A DNA stretch of 64,000 bases. It comes from JAKPUX01 sp035353815 (GTDB lineage Bacteria; Zhuqueibacterota; Zhuqueibacteria; Residuimicrobiales; Residuimicrobiaceae). Of the stretch, positions 33,258 through 41,373 are shown one piece after another. The translations under genes and the position numbers were made by a program. Position 1 is the first letter of the stretch, and every line of letters begins with the position of its first letter. The stretch lies in the NCBI GenBank assembly GCA_035353815.1, contig DAOQAG010000015.1, forward strand, positions 17,024 through 81,023. Direction: 5' to 3'. The notes under the pieces were generated by a model that searched no databases, was not told where the DNA came from, and saw nothing but the letters and a program-made list of their open reading frames with translations.

Positions 33258-35117
33258 CTAAAAGAGCCAGTCCAGTCGTAAATCCAGGGTATTGATGGTG
33301 TAGCGGCGCTGCTGCCATGGATAGACCCGGCGGCGCTGGCCGTCGAGAATGAAACGCGTGCGCCGCGACGGGGTATAGTAGATGCTCAGGGCCGGTCCAT
33401 GACTGCTGAAACGCTGCGCGAGCGTCTCCAGGGTATTGCCGCGGGCATCGATGTCATGCCGCCACTCCAGGCGGCTGTAAAATCCGTATCCGGGACCGAG
33501 CTGGAGCGCCGGTGCGGCCGCAAAGAGCAGCCGCAGCTGCAGCCAATGGCTCCGGCGGGTGGTGAGCATGCGCTCCTTCCAGTCCGACCAGAAGAGCTGC
33601 CCGTTCTCCTCCAGCTGCAGCCGGTAATCGAACTTGAGGGTCGATCGGCGCGTCAGCGCATATTCCAGCGAATCGTCCCAGGCGAACTTGCGAAAGACAA
33701 AGCTTTTGGTCTGCAGCGCCACGTTGTCGAAATCATAGTCGACATAATTGGCCAGCACCTCGAAGCCGTTGTGCCAGTGCAGCCGCGGCGAGGGGGTGCA
33801 GCTCAGGACCGGCCGCAGGCGGAAAATGCGGTTCCAGTTGTTGTCGGCGCTGCGCTCGCCATAGATATAGACCATATGATAAAGAGAGGCGCTCAGCTGC
33901 AGCTCGAAGCGCAGGGCCGGACTGAACCGGCGCCCGAAGGTGACCTGGGAGTGGATGCGCAGCTCGTCCCGGTCATCAAAATTGTTGGTATCCGGCGTAT
34001 CATACTGAAAGCGGCTGATGGAGGCGTAGACCGCCAGACTGTCGCGCCGTCCGACCGGTGCCGCAAACTCGCCCAGCAGCTGCAGCCGGTTGCTGTTGTT
34101 GTCCGGCGTGACAAAGGCGGTATAGGGGGAGAACGGCGACTGCACCACGCCGGTGACCAGATCGTACTTTTGCTGCTGGGTGTTGTAGTTCAGGGCCAGC
34201 CGGCCGTTCAGGCGCCGGCGCGCAACGGTAACCTCCAGGGCGTGGTCGCCGAGCTGGTCGTTGCGCTTGCGCTGCCGCGCTGCGGCCTCGGTGCCGAAAC
34301 TGAGCAGCTCGACATTGCGGAACTGCCAGGAGGTGCGCAGCGCCAGCTGCGTCCAGGCGCCGAGGCTGTAGTGGAGCAGATTTTCGAGCCCCTTGTTCGC
34401 CTCACGCAGGCTCTCGACATCCCCGAGCAGGGAGGTGTAGTTATCTCGCCGGCGGCTGGTGGTGAAGAGCCGCAGCGAATCGCTGCTGCCGGGGGTGAAG
34501 GCCCGGGCCACGGCCCAGGCGAGACTGGACTCGTGGTTCTTGCGCACGGCGTAACGGTCCATCTCGATCATGCCCTGCAGATGATGGGCATAGCCGCCCC
34601 ACTCCAGGCCGGAGAGTTCCTCCTCGCCGCTGAAAAAGTAGCCGTGGTCGTGAAAGCCCATGCGCGCATCCCATTTCGGACCGGCCGCCACGCTCAGCCG
34701 CAGCCGCGGCGAGGGGGCGAAGCGCAGACCCCAGCCGAGGGTGTTGCTGCGCACATCATTGTAAAATCCGGTCTGGCGGTCATAAAATGACAAAGAGCGT
34801 AACAGGGCGTTCAGCTGCAGCGCCGGCCAGAGCTGATAGCCGATGCGGGTGAAAAAGGCGTGTTCATCCTTCCATTTGTCCTCACTGCTGCCCAGACGCA
34901 GCATCGAGGTGCGGTACTGTTCGCTGAACTGCCATTGCAGCCGCGGCGTCAGGGCGATCTGGCGGCCGGCGTCGAGCTGCCAGAGATAGTTGTTCAGCTC
35001 CTGGCGATAGCGCAGGGTCGCCGGGAGGTTCACACCGGCCGCCTCGCCGCCCGCAAGCGGCTGCGCCGCAGCCCGGCCGGCCAGGGCCAGAAGTACGCCC
35101 GAAACAAAAAATGCCAT
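33258..35117 (-). CDS. Large predicted outer-membrane beta-barrel protein, family not recognised
   Basis: 619 residues from the ATG at 35117, which gives a clean signal peptide (MAFFVSGVLLALAGRAAAQ, cut after AAA). The frame is open further up to 35261 but runs into the ftsB-like gene. The mature protein is a succession of amphipathic strands rich in Trp, Tyr, Arg (LQWQFSEQYRTSMLRLG, FRLRPVLSCTPSPRLHWHNG, GPALSIYYTPSRRTRFILDG) and ends DLRLDWLF, with a terminal Phe as in barrels recognised by BamA. No POTRA, TonB box or plug domain was seen. Function unknown. Confidence 0.7.
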   Translation of the reverse strand: MAFFVSGVLLALAGRAAAQPLAGGEAAGVNLPATLRYRQELNNYLWQLDAGRQIALTPRLQWQFSEQYRTSMLRLGSSEDKWKDEHAFFTRIGYQLWPALQLNALLRSLSFYDRQTGFYNDVRSNTLGWGLRFAPSPRLRLSVAAGPKWDARMGFHDHGYFFSGEEELSGLEWGGYAHHLQGMIEMDRYAVRKNHESSLAWAVARAFTPGSSDSLRLFTTSRRRDNYTSLLGDVESLREANKGLENLLHYSLGAWTQLALRTSWQFRNVELLSFGTEAAARQRKRNDQLGDHALEVTVARRRLNGRLALNYNTQQQKYDLVTGVVQSPFSPYTAFVTPDNNSNRLQLLGEFAAPVGRRDSLAVYASISRFQYDTPDTNNFDDRDELRIHSQVTFGRRFSPALRFELQLSASLYHMVYIYGERSADNNWNRIFRLRPVLSCTPSPRLHWHNGFEVLANYVDYDFDNVALQTKSFVFRKFAWDDSLEYALTRRSTLKFDYRLQLEENGQLFWSDWKERMLTTRRSHWLQLRLLFAAAPALQLGPGYGFYSRLEWRHDIDARGNTLETLAQRFSSHGPALSIYYTPSRRTRFILDGQRRRVYPWQQRRYTINTLDLRLDWLF

Positions 35118-35178
35118 CCGCGCGGCGACACGATGGCATTTCCCGATCAAAGAGGGGATGGAGACTCCGGAAACAGGA

Positions 35179-35499
35179 TTACTGCACGTGAACGATGATT
35201 TCATCCGGTTCGCCGAGACTGTGCTCTTTCTGCGCTTCGCGCTTGATGCGATTCCGGTCATTGGTCAGGCTGTCGGCCTCTTTTTCCATCCAGCTTTTTT
35301 TCTTCTTCTCCAGCTCGATCGCCTTTTGCAGCTGGCGCCCTTCCTGCCACAGGCGCATCTGCGTCAGAAAACCGGAAGAGCCGGCGACATAGGCCAGGAA
35401 AAAGATCACAAAGCCGATCAGATAGAACCGGCCGCGCGTGATCTGAATCTTGTCCAGGCGGCGCCGGAGCCGCGCCAGCACTCCTCTTTTTGCATTCAT
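35179..35499 (-). CDS. Septum formation initiator, FtsB/DivIC-like
   Basis: 106 residues from the ATG at 35499, preceded by AGAGGGG at good spacing; the alternative start at 35523 lies in the eno terminator. Layout: basic cytoplasmic tail, one helix (FYLIGFVIFFLAYVAGSSGF, about 24-43), then a coiled coil (WQEGRQLQKAIELEKKKKSW) and a short conserved tail ending LGEPDEIIVHVQ. This is the FtsB/DivIC architecture of the divisome FtsQLB complex. Found directly downstream of eno, as in many Gram-negatives (eno-ftsB). Confidence 0.85.
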   Translation of the reverse strand: MNAKRGVLARLRRRLDKIQITRGRFYLIGFVIFFLAYVAGSSGFLTQMRLWQEGRQLQKAIELEKKKKSWMEKEADSLTNDRNRIKREAQKEHSLGEPDEIIVHVQ

Positions 35500-35513
35500 C
35501 CGCAACCCCTCTG

Positions 35514-35550
35514 AAAAACGCACCCTGCCGGCGTCGGGGCCGGCAGGGTG
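35514..35550 (-). terminator. Rho-independent terminator of eno
   Basis: Perfect 12-base stem CACCCTGCCGGC / GCCGGCAGGGTG with a 6-base loop (35521-35550), followed on the minus strand by GC and five T residues. It begins 12 bases after the eno stop codon. It overlaps the upstream part of the ftsB-like gene, so read-through would be needed for eno-ftsB co-transcription. Confidence 0.9.
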
Positions 35551-35562
35551 CCGTGTTCCGTA

Positions 35563-36849
<1,287 letters not shown>

Positions 36850-36883
36850 GAATCCTCCTTGTTTGCTTTATTTTTAAAAACTA

Positions 36884-37051
36884 TTTCTCACAAAGGCACA
36901 AAGGATACCAAGAAAAACGATCCGGCAGGTTATCTTTGTGGCTTGGCGGCTTTGCGAGAGTCTAATATGCCGTTAGTAAAACAAGGCGTCACCGTCTGGC
37001 TTTTCCTTCGTGCCTTGGCGGCTTTGTGAGAGCTAATATATTGTTAGTAGA
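36884..37051. repeat. Imperfect inverted/direct repeat cluster upstream of eno
   Basis: The segment GCTTGGCGGCTTTGCGAGAG with the following TCTAATATGCCGTTAGTAAA (36941-36980) is repeated imperfectly at 37012-37051 (CCTTGGCGGCTTTGTGAGAG, then CTAATATATTGTTAGTAGA). The left flank TTTCTCACAAAGGCACAAAG (36884-36903) is the approximate inverse of the ends (CTTTGTGAG). The wording 'CTCACAAAGGCAC...CCAAG' is that of a dispersed palindromic repeat seen in many environmental bacterial genomes. The rightmost copy overlaps the 3' end of the DUF92 gene. Function unknown. Confidence 0.75.
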
Positions 37052-38519
37052 TCATCAGGACCAAAAGGACCGCAAACGCCGCCGCGGCCATGTTGACCCG
37101 GTCATTGTTCATCCAGTGCACGCCGCCGCTGAACTGGGTGGCCTCGCCGCGGCAGTGGTGCTGCTTTTCCGTCATCTTGCCGCAGACCGGGCAGCGGAAC
37201 CGCGCCTGCACGGTCGCCCCGAGCAGGCTGTCGAAGAGGCTGGCCGCAAGACCGGCGCCGAAGAGGAGGAGAAACTCGCGGCCGCCGAGGCCTGACGGCG
37301 AATGGTGCGGCGCAACGAGCCAGCTGACCCCCGCCAGCACCAGGCTGCCCAGGGCGGAGCCGAGGGTGCCGATCACCGAAATGCCGCCCGAGGTCCCGAC
37401 CGGCACCGGCATGAAGGTGAGGATGGAGCGCGGTTCGCGGCGCGACAGGGTTCCGATCTCGGTGCCCCAGGTGTCCGCCGTGGCCGCCGCGAGCGAGGCG
37501 GCGAAGAGCACATACCAGCCGGGATGCGGCCAGATGTAGCCGCCGATCAGCAGCAGACCGCCGGGACCGCCATTGGCGATCACCTGCCAGGCGTCACGCG
37601 CGCCGCCCTTCTCGATCATTCCCGCCAGCCGTTTTTTGCGCTGCCCACCCATTTTCGAGAGCAGGCTGGAGAGAATGAAAAAGGTCAGCATCGGCACGGT
37701 GAAGGGCCAGCGGCCGATACCGAAGACCACCGTCCCGAGCAGAAAGGTCGCCGCCGCACCGCTGGTCGAAAGAAAGCGGAGGCGGTGCGAAAGCAGAGCC
37801 ACGATCGCGGCCATGACCACACCCAGGGTCAAGTACGCGGCATCCGTGGGGCTGTGGGTCAGCAGATAGTGCAGCACCAGCGCCGCGCCCAGGGGCACGG
37901 TCAGATTGTCCGATCCCTGATAGGAGAGCGCTTCGCAGACCGTGGCAATGAGGGCGACGATCAGACCGAACCAGATCACCTCAAGGGCCGGACGGCCGCT
38001 CAGGGCGAGGGCCGTGGCCGTGATGGCCAGGCTGGTGGCGAACATCGCCGCCGAACCCTCCAGGGACTTTTTGTCCGGGCCGGCATAATAGAGATGCGGC
38101 CGGGCGAGATTCTCCCCCACCAGCGCGGCGACGGCGTCGCTGATGGCGAGCAGCAGCATCGCCGTGATCAGGATGAGGGTTTGGCTGTGCCACAGCAGCA
38201 GCGCCAGGATCACGAAAGCGGCGGGGTAGTAGACCGTGCCATAGGTGCGGCGGTGCAGATCATGCATACCCTTGAGCCAGCCCTTTTGCACCGAAACAAA
38301 GTTGATCAGGGCGAAGGCCAGGGCGACCGCGATGATCGGCCCGCGGCGTGTGAGAAAGAACGGGGAAACGGCCACCAGAATCCCGGTGAACATATGGACG
38401 AATTTGCGGGAGAACTCCTCGGTGCTATGCAGTCTGCGTCGCAGCAGCTCGGAGGCCGTAAGCAACAGGAGCAAACCTGCGAGCAGAATGAGCAGATATA
38501 TCAGATCCTGAGCGGTCAT
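37044..38519 (-). CDS. Fusion of phytol/dolichol-kinase-like domain with DUF92 (VTE6/TMEM19-like) domain
   Basis: 491 residues, almost entirely membrane helices. The N-terminal part (about 1-215) resembles SEC59/VTE5 CTP-dependent polyprenol kinases: KFVHMFTGILVAVSPFF, DAVAALVGENLARPHLYYAG and the catalytic-type KSLEGSAAMF. The C-terminal part (about 240-491) is DUF92: LSKMGGQRKKRLAGMIEKGG, ATADTWGTEIGTLSRREPRS and PVPVGTSGGISVIGTLGSAL. In plants VTE5 makes phytyl phosphate and VTE6 (DUF92) makes phytyl diphosphate, so one chain could phosphorylate a polyprenol or isoprenoid alcohol twice. A CPVC zinc-like pair appears near residue 455. Substrate is an inference. Confidence 0.8.
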   Translation of the reverse strand: MTAQDLIYLLILLAGLLLLLTASELLRRRLHSTEEFSRKFVHMFTGILVAVSPFFLTRRGPIIAVALAFALINFVSVQKGWLKGMHDLHRRTYGTVYYPAAFVILALLLWHSQTLILITAMLLLAISDAVAALVGENLARPHLYYAGPDKKSLEGSAAMFATSLAITATALALSGRPALEVIWFGLIVALIATVCEALSYQGSDNLTVPLGAALVLHYLLTHSPTDAAYLTLGVVMAAIVALLSHRLRFLSTSGAAATFLLGTVVFGIGRWPFTVPMLTFFILSSLLSKMGGQRKKRLAGMIEKGGARDAWQVIANGGPGGLLLIGGYIWPHPGWYVLFAASLAAATADTWGTEIGTLSRREPRSILTFMPVPVGTSGGISVIGTLGSALGSLVLAGVSWLVAPHHSPSGLGGREFLLLFGAGLAASLFDSLLGATVQARFRCPVCGKMTEKQHHCRGEATQFSGGVHWMNNDRVNMAAAAFAVLLVLMIY

Positions 38520-38764
38520 GGACTCCCGGATGAAGAGGCGCCGCGGCCGCAGGGCAGCGGCATGACTTAATGAGAATATTTACAAAAATTACCGCAGAAA
38601 TGCAACGGTTATTTGCGCCGGGGGCGTGGCGCCGTCGGCAGAGCCGCGGGCTGGCTCTGCGCTTTCGTGCCGCCGCACCTCATGCCGCCAGGGCTGCGCA
38701 GGGCGCCGAACGCCCATCCGCTGGCTGGCTCTGTGCTGCGGTGCGGCCGCTGCTTGCCCACAAG

Positions 38765-38773
38765 TTATCCACA
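38765..38773 (+). promoter_or_regulatory. DnaA box (9/9 consensus)
   Basis: TTATCCACA, in the longer shared word CAAGTTATCCACAT. A weaker box TTGCCCACA lies at 38754-38762 in the same orientation. Confidence 0.75.
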
Positions 38774-38899
38774 TTCTTTTCACACCCGTGCAGTGCATAA
38801 CCCGAGATCGGGGGCTGCAGTCGCTGCGGGGGCGGGGTCCTGAAAATATTCCACTTGCGGCTGCTGCGCCGCCGGGCGGCCGCGGCCCTGCAGGAACTG

Positions 38900-38940
38900 T
38901 ATGATATATTATATTATTAATATATATCTTATATCATATT
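38900..38940. other. AT-rich tract with 8-base inverted repeat (unwinding-element-like)
   Basis: 41 bases of which 38 are A or T, bracketed by ATGATATA (38901-38908) and TATATCAT (38930-38937), in sequence that is otherwise very GC-rich. It lies between the two DnaA boxes. Confidence 0.7.
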
Positions 38941-39068
38941 CCCTGCCGCTGCTGCCGGGGCGGTCCCGGTGCACGGCCGTGGGCACCCAGCGTCCGGGCG
39001 CCGTTTGCGAAAGGCATAAAATTATTGGAGTTCCGGTTTTGTCCACTTTATGGACAGATCCGCGCAAG

Positions 39069-39077
39069 TTATCCACA
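39069..39077 (+). promoter_or_regulatory. DnaA box (9/9 consensus) inside an inverted repeat
   Basis: TTATCCACA within CAAGTTATCCACAT. It is enclosed by GGACAGAT (39052-39059) and ATCTGTCC (39077-39084), and TGTCCA-CTTTA-TGGACA (39040-39056) lies just upstream. Confidence 0.75.
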
Positions 39078-39155
39078 TCTGTCCAGAAGAGGACCCACCC
39101 ACGCGGCGAAAAAAAGCCGGAAATCTGACCTCCGCCCGCGCCGCGCCCTAATTCG

Positions 39156-40130
39156 TCATTCCTGGCTTTTGTTGGCCAAAAAATGATCAATAACGTGGTG
39201 CAGGGTCTCGTCCAGCTGCACCCGCGGCTCGTAGCCGATCGCCGCCTTGACCTTGGTCAGGCTCGGCACCCGGATGCGCATGTCCTCGAATCCCTCCTCG
39301 TATGCCTTGGAGTAGGGGATAAAGCTGATCTCGGAGGAGGAACCGGTCATCGCGATGATCTTGCGGGCCAGCTCGACGATGCTGATCCCCTTGTCATTGC
39401 CGACATTAAAAACCTCGCCGACCGCGCGCGGTTCGTCCATCAGGTGCATCGCCGCCCAGACCACATCCGCCACATAGGTGAAACAGCGCACCTGCTCGCC
39501 GTCGCCATAGACCGTCAGCGGCTCGCCCGCCAGGGCCTGGCGCACCAGCCGCGGAATGACCATGCCGTAGCGGCCGGTCTGGCGCGGCCCGACGGTATTA
39601 AAAAGCCGCATGATCACCGTCGGCACCCCCTTCTCCTTGTAATAGGCGAGGGCGAGGAACTCGTCGATCGCCTTGGAGCAGGAGTAGCTCCAGCGGCTCT
39701 TGGTCGTCGCCCCGAGCACCCGGTCGTCCTCCTCGGTGAAGGGAATGCTCTCGCTCTTGCCATAGATCTCGGAGGTGGAGGTGATCAGCACCTTGCGCAG
39801 ATAACGCGCGGCGAGGCGCAGAACCACGTGCGTGCCGAGCACGTTGCGCTCGATGGTTTCGACCGGGCTCTTGACGATCAGCTCAACGCCGACGGCCGCG
39901 GCCAGGTGAAAAATGACATCACACTCGCTCACCAGGCGGTCCATCACCGTCTCGTTGAGGATAGACTCGACCGCCAGATGGAACCGCGGATGGCTGCGCA
40001 AATGCGCCACGTTCTCGAGCTTGCCGGTGGAGAGGTCGTCGATGACGCATACCTCGTCACCGCGCGCCAGCAGCTGTTCAGCGAGATGGGATCCGATGAA
40101 GCCGGCGCCGCCGGTGATCAATGCTTTCAT
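39156..40130 (-). CDS. NAD-dependent nucleotide-sugar epimerase/dehydratase
   Basis: 324 residues, extended SDR: GGAGFIGSHLAEQLLARGDE at the N-terminus, ITSTSEIYGKS (catalytic Ser), YSCSKAIDEFLA (YxxxK), RLFNTVGPRQTGRYGMVIPR for substrate binding. It is closest in look to UDP-glucuronate decarboxylases and UDP-GlcNAc 4-epimerases of surface-polysaccharide loci. It is the last gene of the second polysaccharide locus, 18 bases after the WecA-like gene. Confidence 0.85.
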   Translation of the reverse strand: MKALITGGAGFIGSHLAEQLLARGDEVCVIDDLSTGKLENVAHLRSHPRFHLAVESILNETVMDRLVSECDVIFHLAAAVGVELIVKSPVETIERNVLGTHVVLRLAARYLRKVLITSTSEIYGKSESIPFTEEDDRVLGATTKSRWSYSCSKAIDEFLALAYYKEKGVPTVIMRLFNTVGPRQTGRYGMVIPRLVRQALAGEPLTVYGDGEQVRCFTYVADVVWAAMHLMDEPRAVGEVFNVGNDKGISIVELARKIIAMTGSSSEISFIPYSKAYEEGFEDMRIRVPSLTKVKAAIGYEPRVQLDETLHHVIDHFLANKSQE

Positions 40131-40148
40131 GTTTACTCCTTGTTCTTC

Positions 40149-41267
40149 TCAGTGTTTTCGTCCCGCCCGGATGAGCAGGGTCAGGATAACATAGACCAGA
40201 ATGGTTTGCAACAGCACCAGAATGCTCAGCTGCAGGCTGATGTAGGGCAGAAGCAGGGCGCTCATGCCGATGGCGATGCTGATCAGATGCACAAAGACCA
40301 CCACCTGATTGCGGCTCAGTCCCAGCCGCAGCAGCCGGTGCGAGATGTGGCATTGATCCCCTACATATACCGGACGATGCTCACGAATGCGGATGAGAAT
40401 CACCGTGACCGCGTCAAAGATGGGCACCCCGAGAACCAGCAGCGGGATCAGGATCGGGATGAGCGAGGCGCTGCCGGCGACGACGTAGGAGCTGGTCAGG
40501 CTGAGGGTGCCGAAGAGATAGCCGATGAAGAGGCTGCCGGCATCCCCCATGAAGACCCGAGCTGGATGCAGGTTGTAGCGGAGAAAGCCCAGGCAGGCGC
40601 CGCAGAGCAGCGCAAAAAGTAGGGCGGAAAAATACTGCCCCTGCTGCGCCGTGAGCCAGAAGAAGAGTGCCCCGCAGATCAGCGCGATGCCGGCCGAGAG
40701 CCCGTCCATGTTGTCGAGAAAGTTAAAGACGTTGCTGATGGCGACGATCCAGAGCACAGAAAAGAGGGCATCCAGCCAGGGCCAGGGCAGAAAAGTGCTG
40801 CGCGCGCCGCCCGCGACCGCAATGACCGCGGCGGCGATCTGGACGGCGAACTTGATCGCCGGCGGAAAGGTGATGCCGCGGATATCGTCGATCAGGCCGA
40901 CGGCGACCAGCAGGGTCGCCCCGGTCAGGATCAGGGCCAGCTTGGGCCATACGGCCGCGAGCCGCGGCACCTGGCGGACGAGGAGCGGAAATTGGGCCGC
41001 AGCGTACGCCGAGTGGCCGCTCCACCAGAGCAGGCCGAGGCCGGCCGCCAGGGCGGTGACAAAAGCGGCATAGATGCCCAGGCCGCCGAGAAGAGGCGTG
41101 ACCCGGGCGTGATCCTTGCGTCCGGCGGGATGGTCCTGGATGTCCCATTGGACCGCCAGGACCATGGCGAGGCGAACAAAGATCAGGGCCAGGGTCAGAG
41201 CGCCGCTAAAAGCCGCAATAAAAGTCAGATAACGCAAAACCACCTCGATGATCGTTCCGGTGCGCAC
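40149..41267 (-). CDS. Undecaprenyl-phosphate sugar-1-phosphate transferase (WecA/MraY family), copy 2
   Basis: 372 residues with about ten membrane helices. Family motifs: the N-terminal PAGRKDHARVTPLLGGLGIY, FNFLDNMDGLSAGIALICGA (the DD/DN.D.L catalytic loop), FMGDAGSLFIGYLFGTLSLT, and the late His-rich loop CHISHRLLRLGLSRNQVVV. Starts the lipid-linked repeat unit by moving HexNAc-1-phosphate to undecaprenyl phosphate. It starts with GTG; no RBS was seen. High-GC codon use like the chromosome, in contrast to copy 1 at 47136. Confidence 0.88.
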   Translation of the reverse strand: MRTGTIIEVVLRYLTFIAAFSGALTLALIFVRLAMVLAVQWDIQDHPAGRKDHARVTPLLGGLGIYAAFVTALAAGLGLLWWSGHSAYAAAQFPLLVRQVPRLAAVWPKLALILTGATLLVAVGLIDDIRGITFPPAIKFAVQIAAAVIAVAGGARSTFLPWPWLDALFSVLWIVAISNVFNFLDNMDGLSAGIALICGALFFWLTAQQGQYFSALLFALLCGACLGFLRYNLHPARVFMGDAGSLFIGYLFGTLSLTSSYVVAGSASLIPILIPLLVLGVPIFDAVTVILIRIREHRPVYVGDQCHISHRLLRLGLSRNQVVVFVHLISIAIGMSALLLPYISLQLSILVLLQTILVYVILTLLIRAGRKH

Positions 41268-41373
41268 GTTTGTCCGCGGCAGCGCCTTAGGGCATGGCCG
41301 CGGCCGGCATGAGTATCATTTAATTTACAAAAACGGAGGATAAAATCAAAAGGGAAACCTGCGGGCGTGCAGC

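Larger units (their letters stand above)
38520..39155. other. Non-coding region with DnaA boxes and AT-only tract (possible replication origin)
   Basis: 636 bases without a credible gene, flanked by same-strand genes. It contains two perfect TTATCCACA boxes 304 bases apart, a weak box TTGCCCACA 11 bases before the first, a 41-base tract with only 3 G/C (38900-38940), and an 8-base inverted repeat enclosing the second box. A poly-T run on the minus strand (39115-39109) after a weak hairpin may terminate the epimerase gene at 39156. The short open frames inside (38570-38800, 38901-39128) are Arg/Ala-rich or cross the AT tract and look random. Confidence 0.6.

Noticed and set aside
38570..39128. 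Small open frames in the DnaA-box region
   Set aside because: Products are Arg/Ala-rich or run through the AT tract, with no ribosome binding site and no resemblance to known small proteins.
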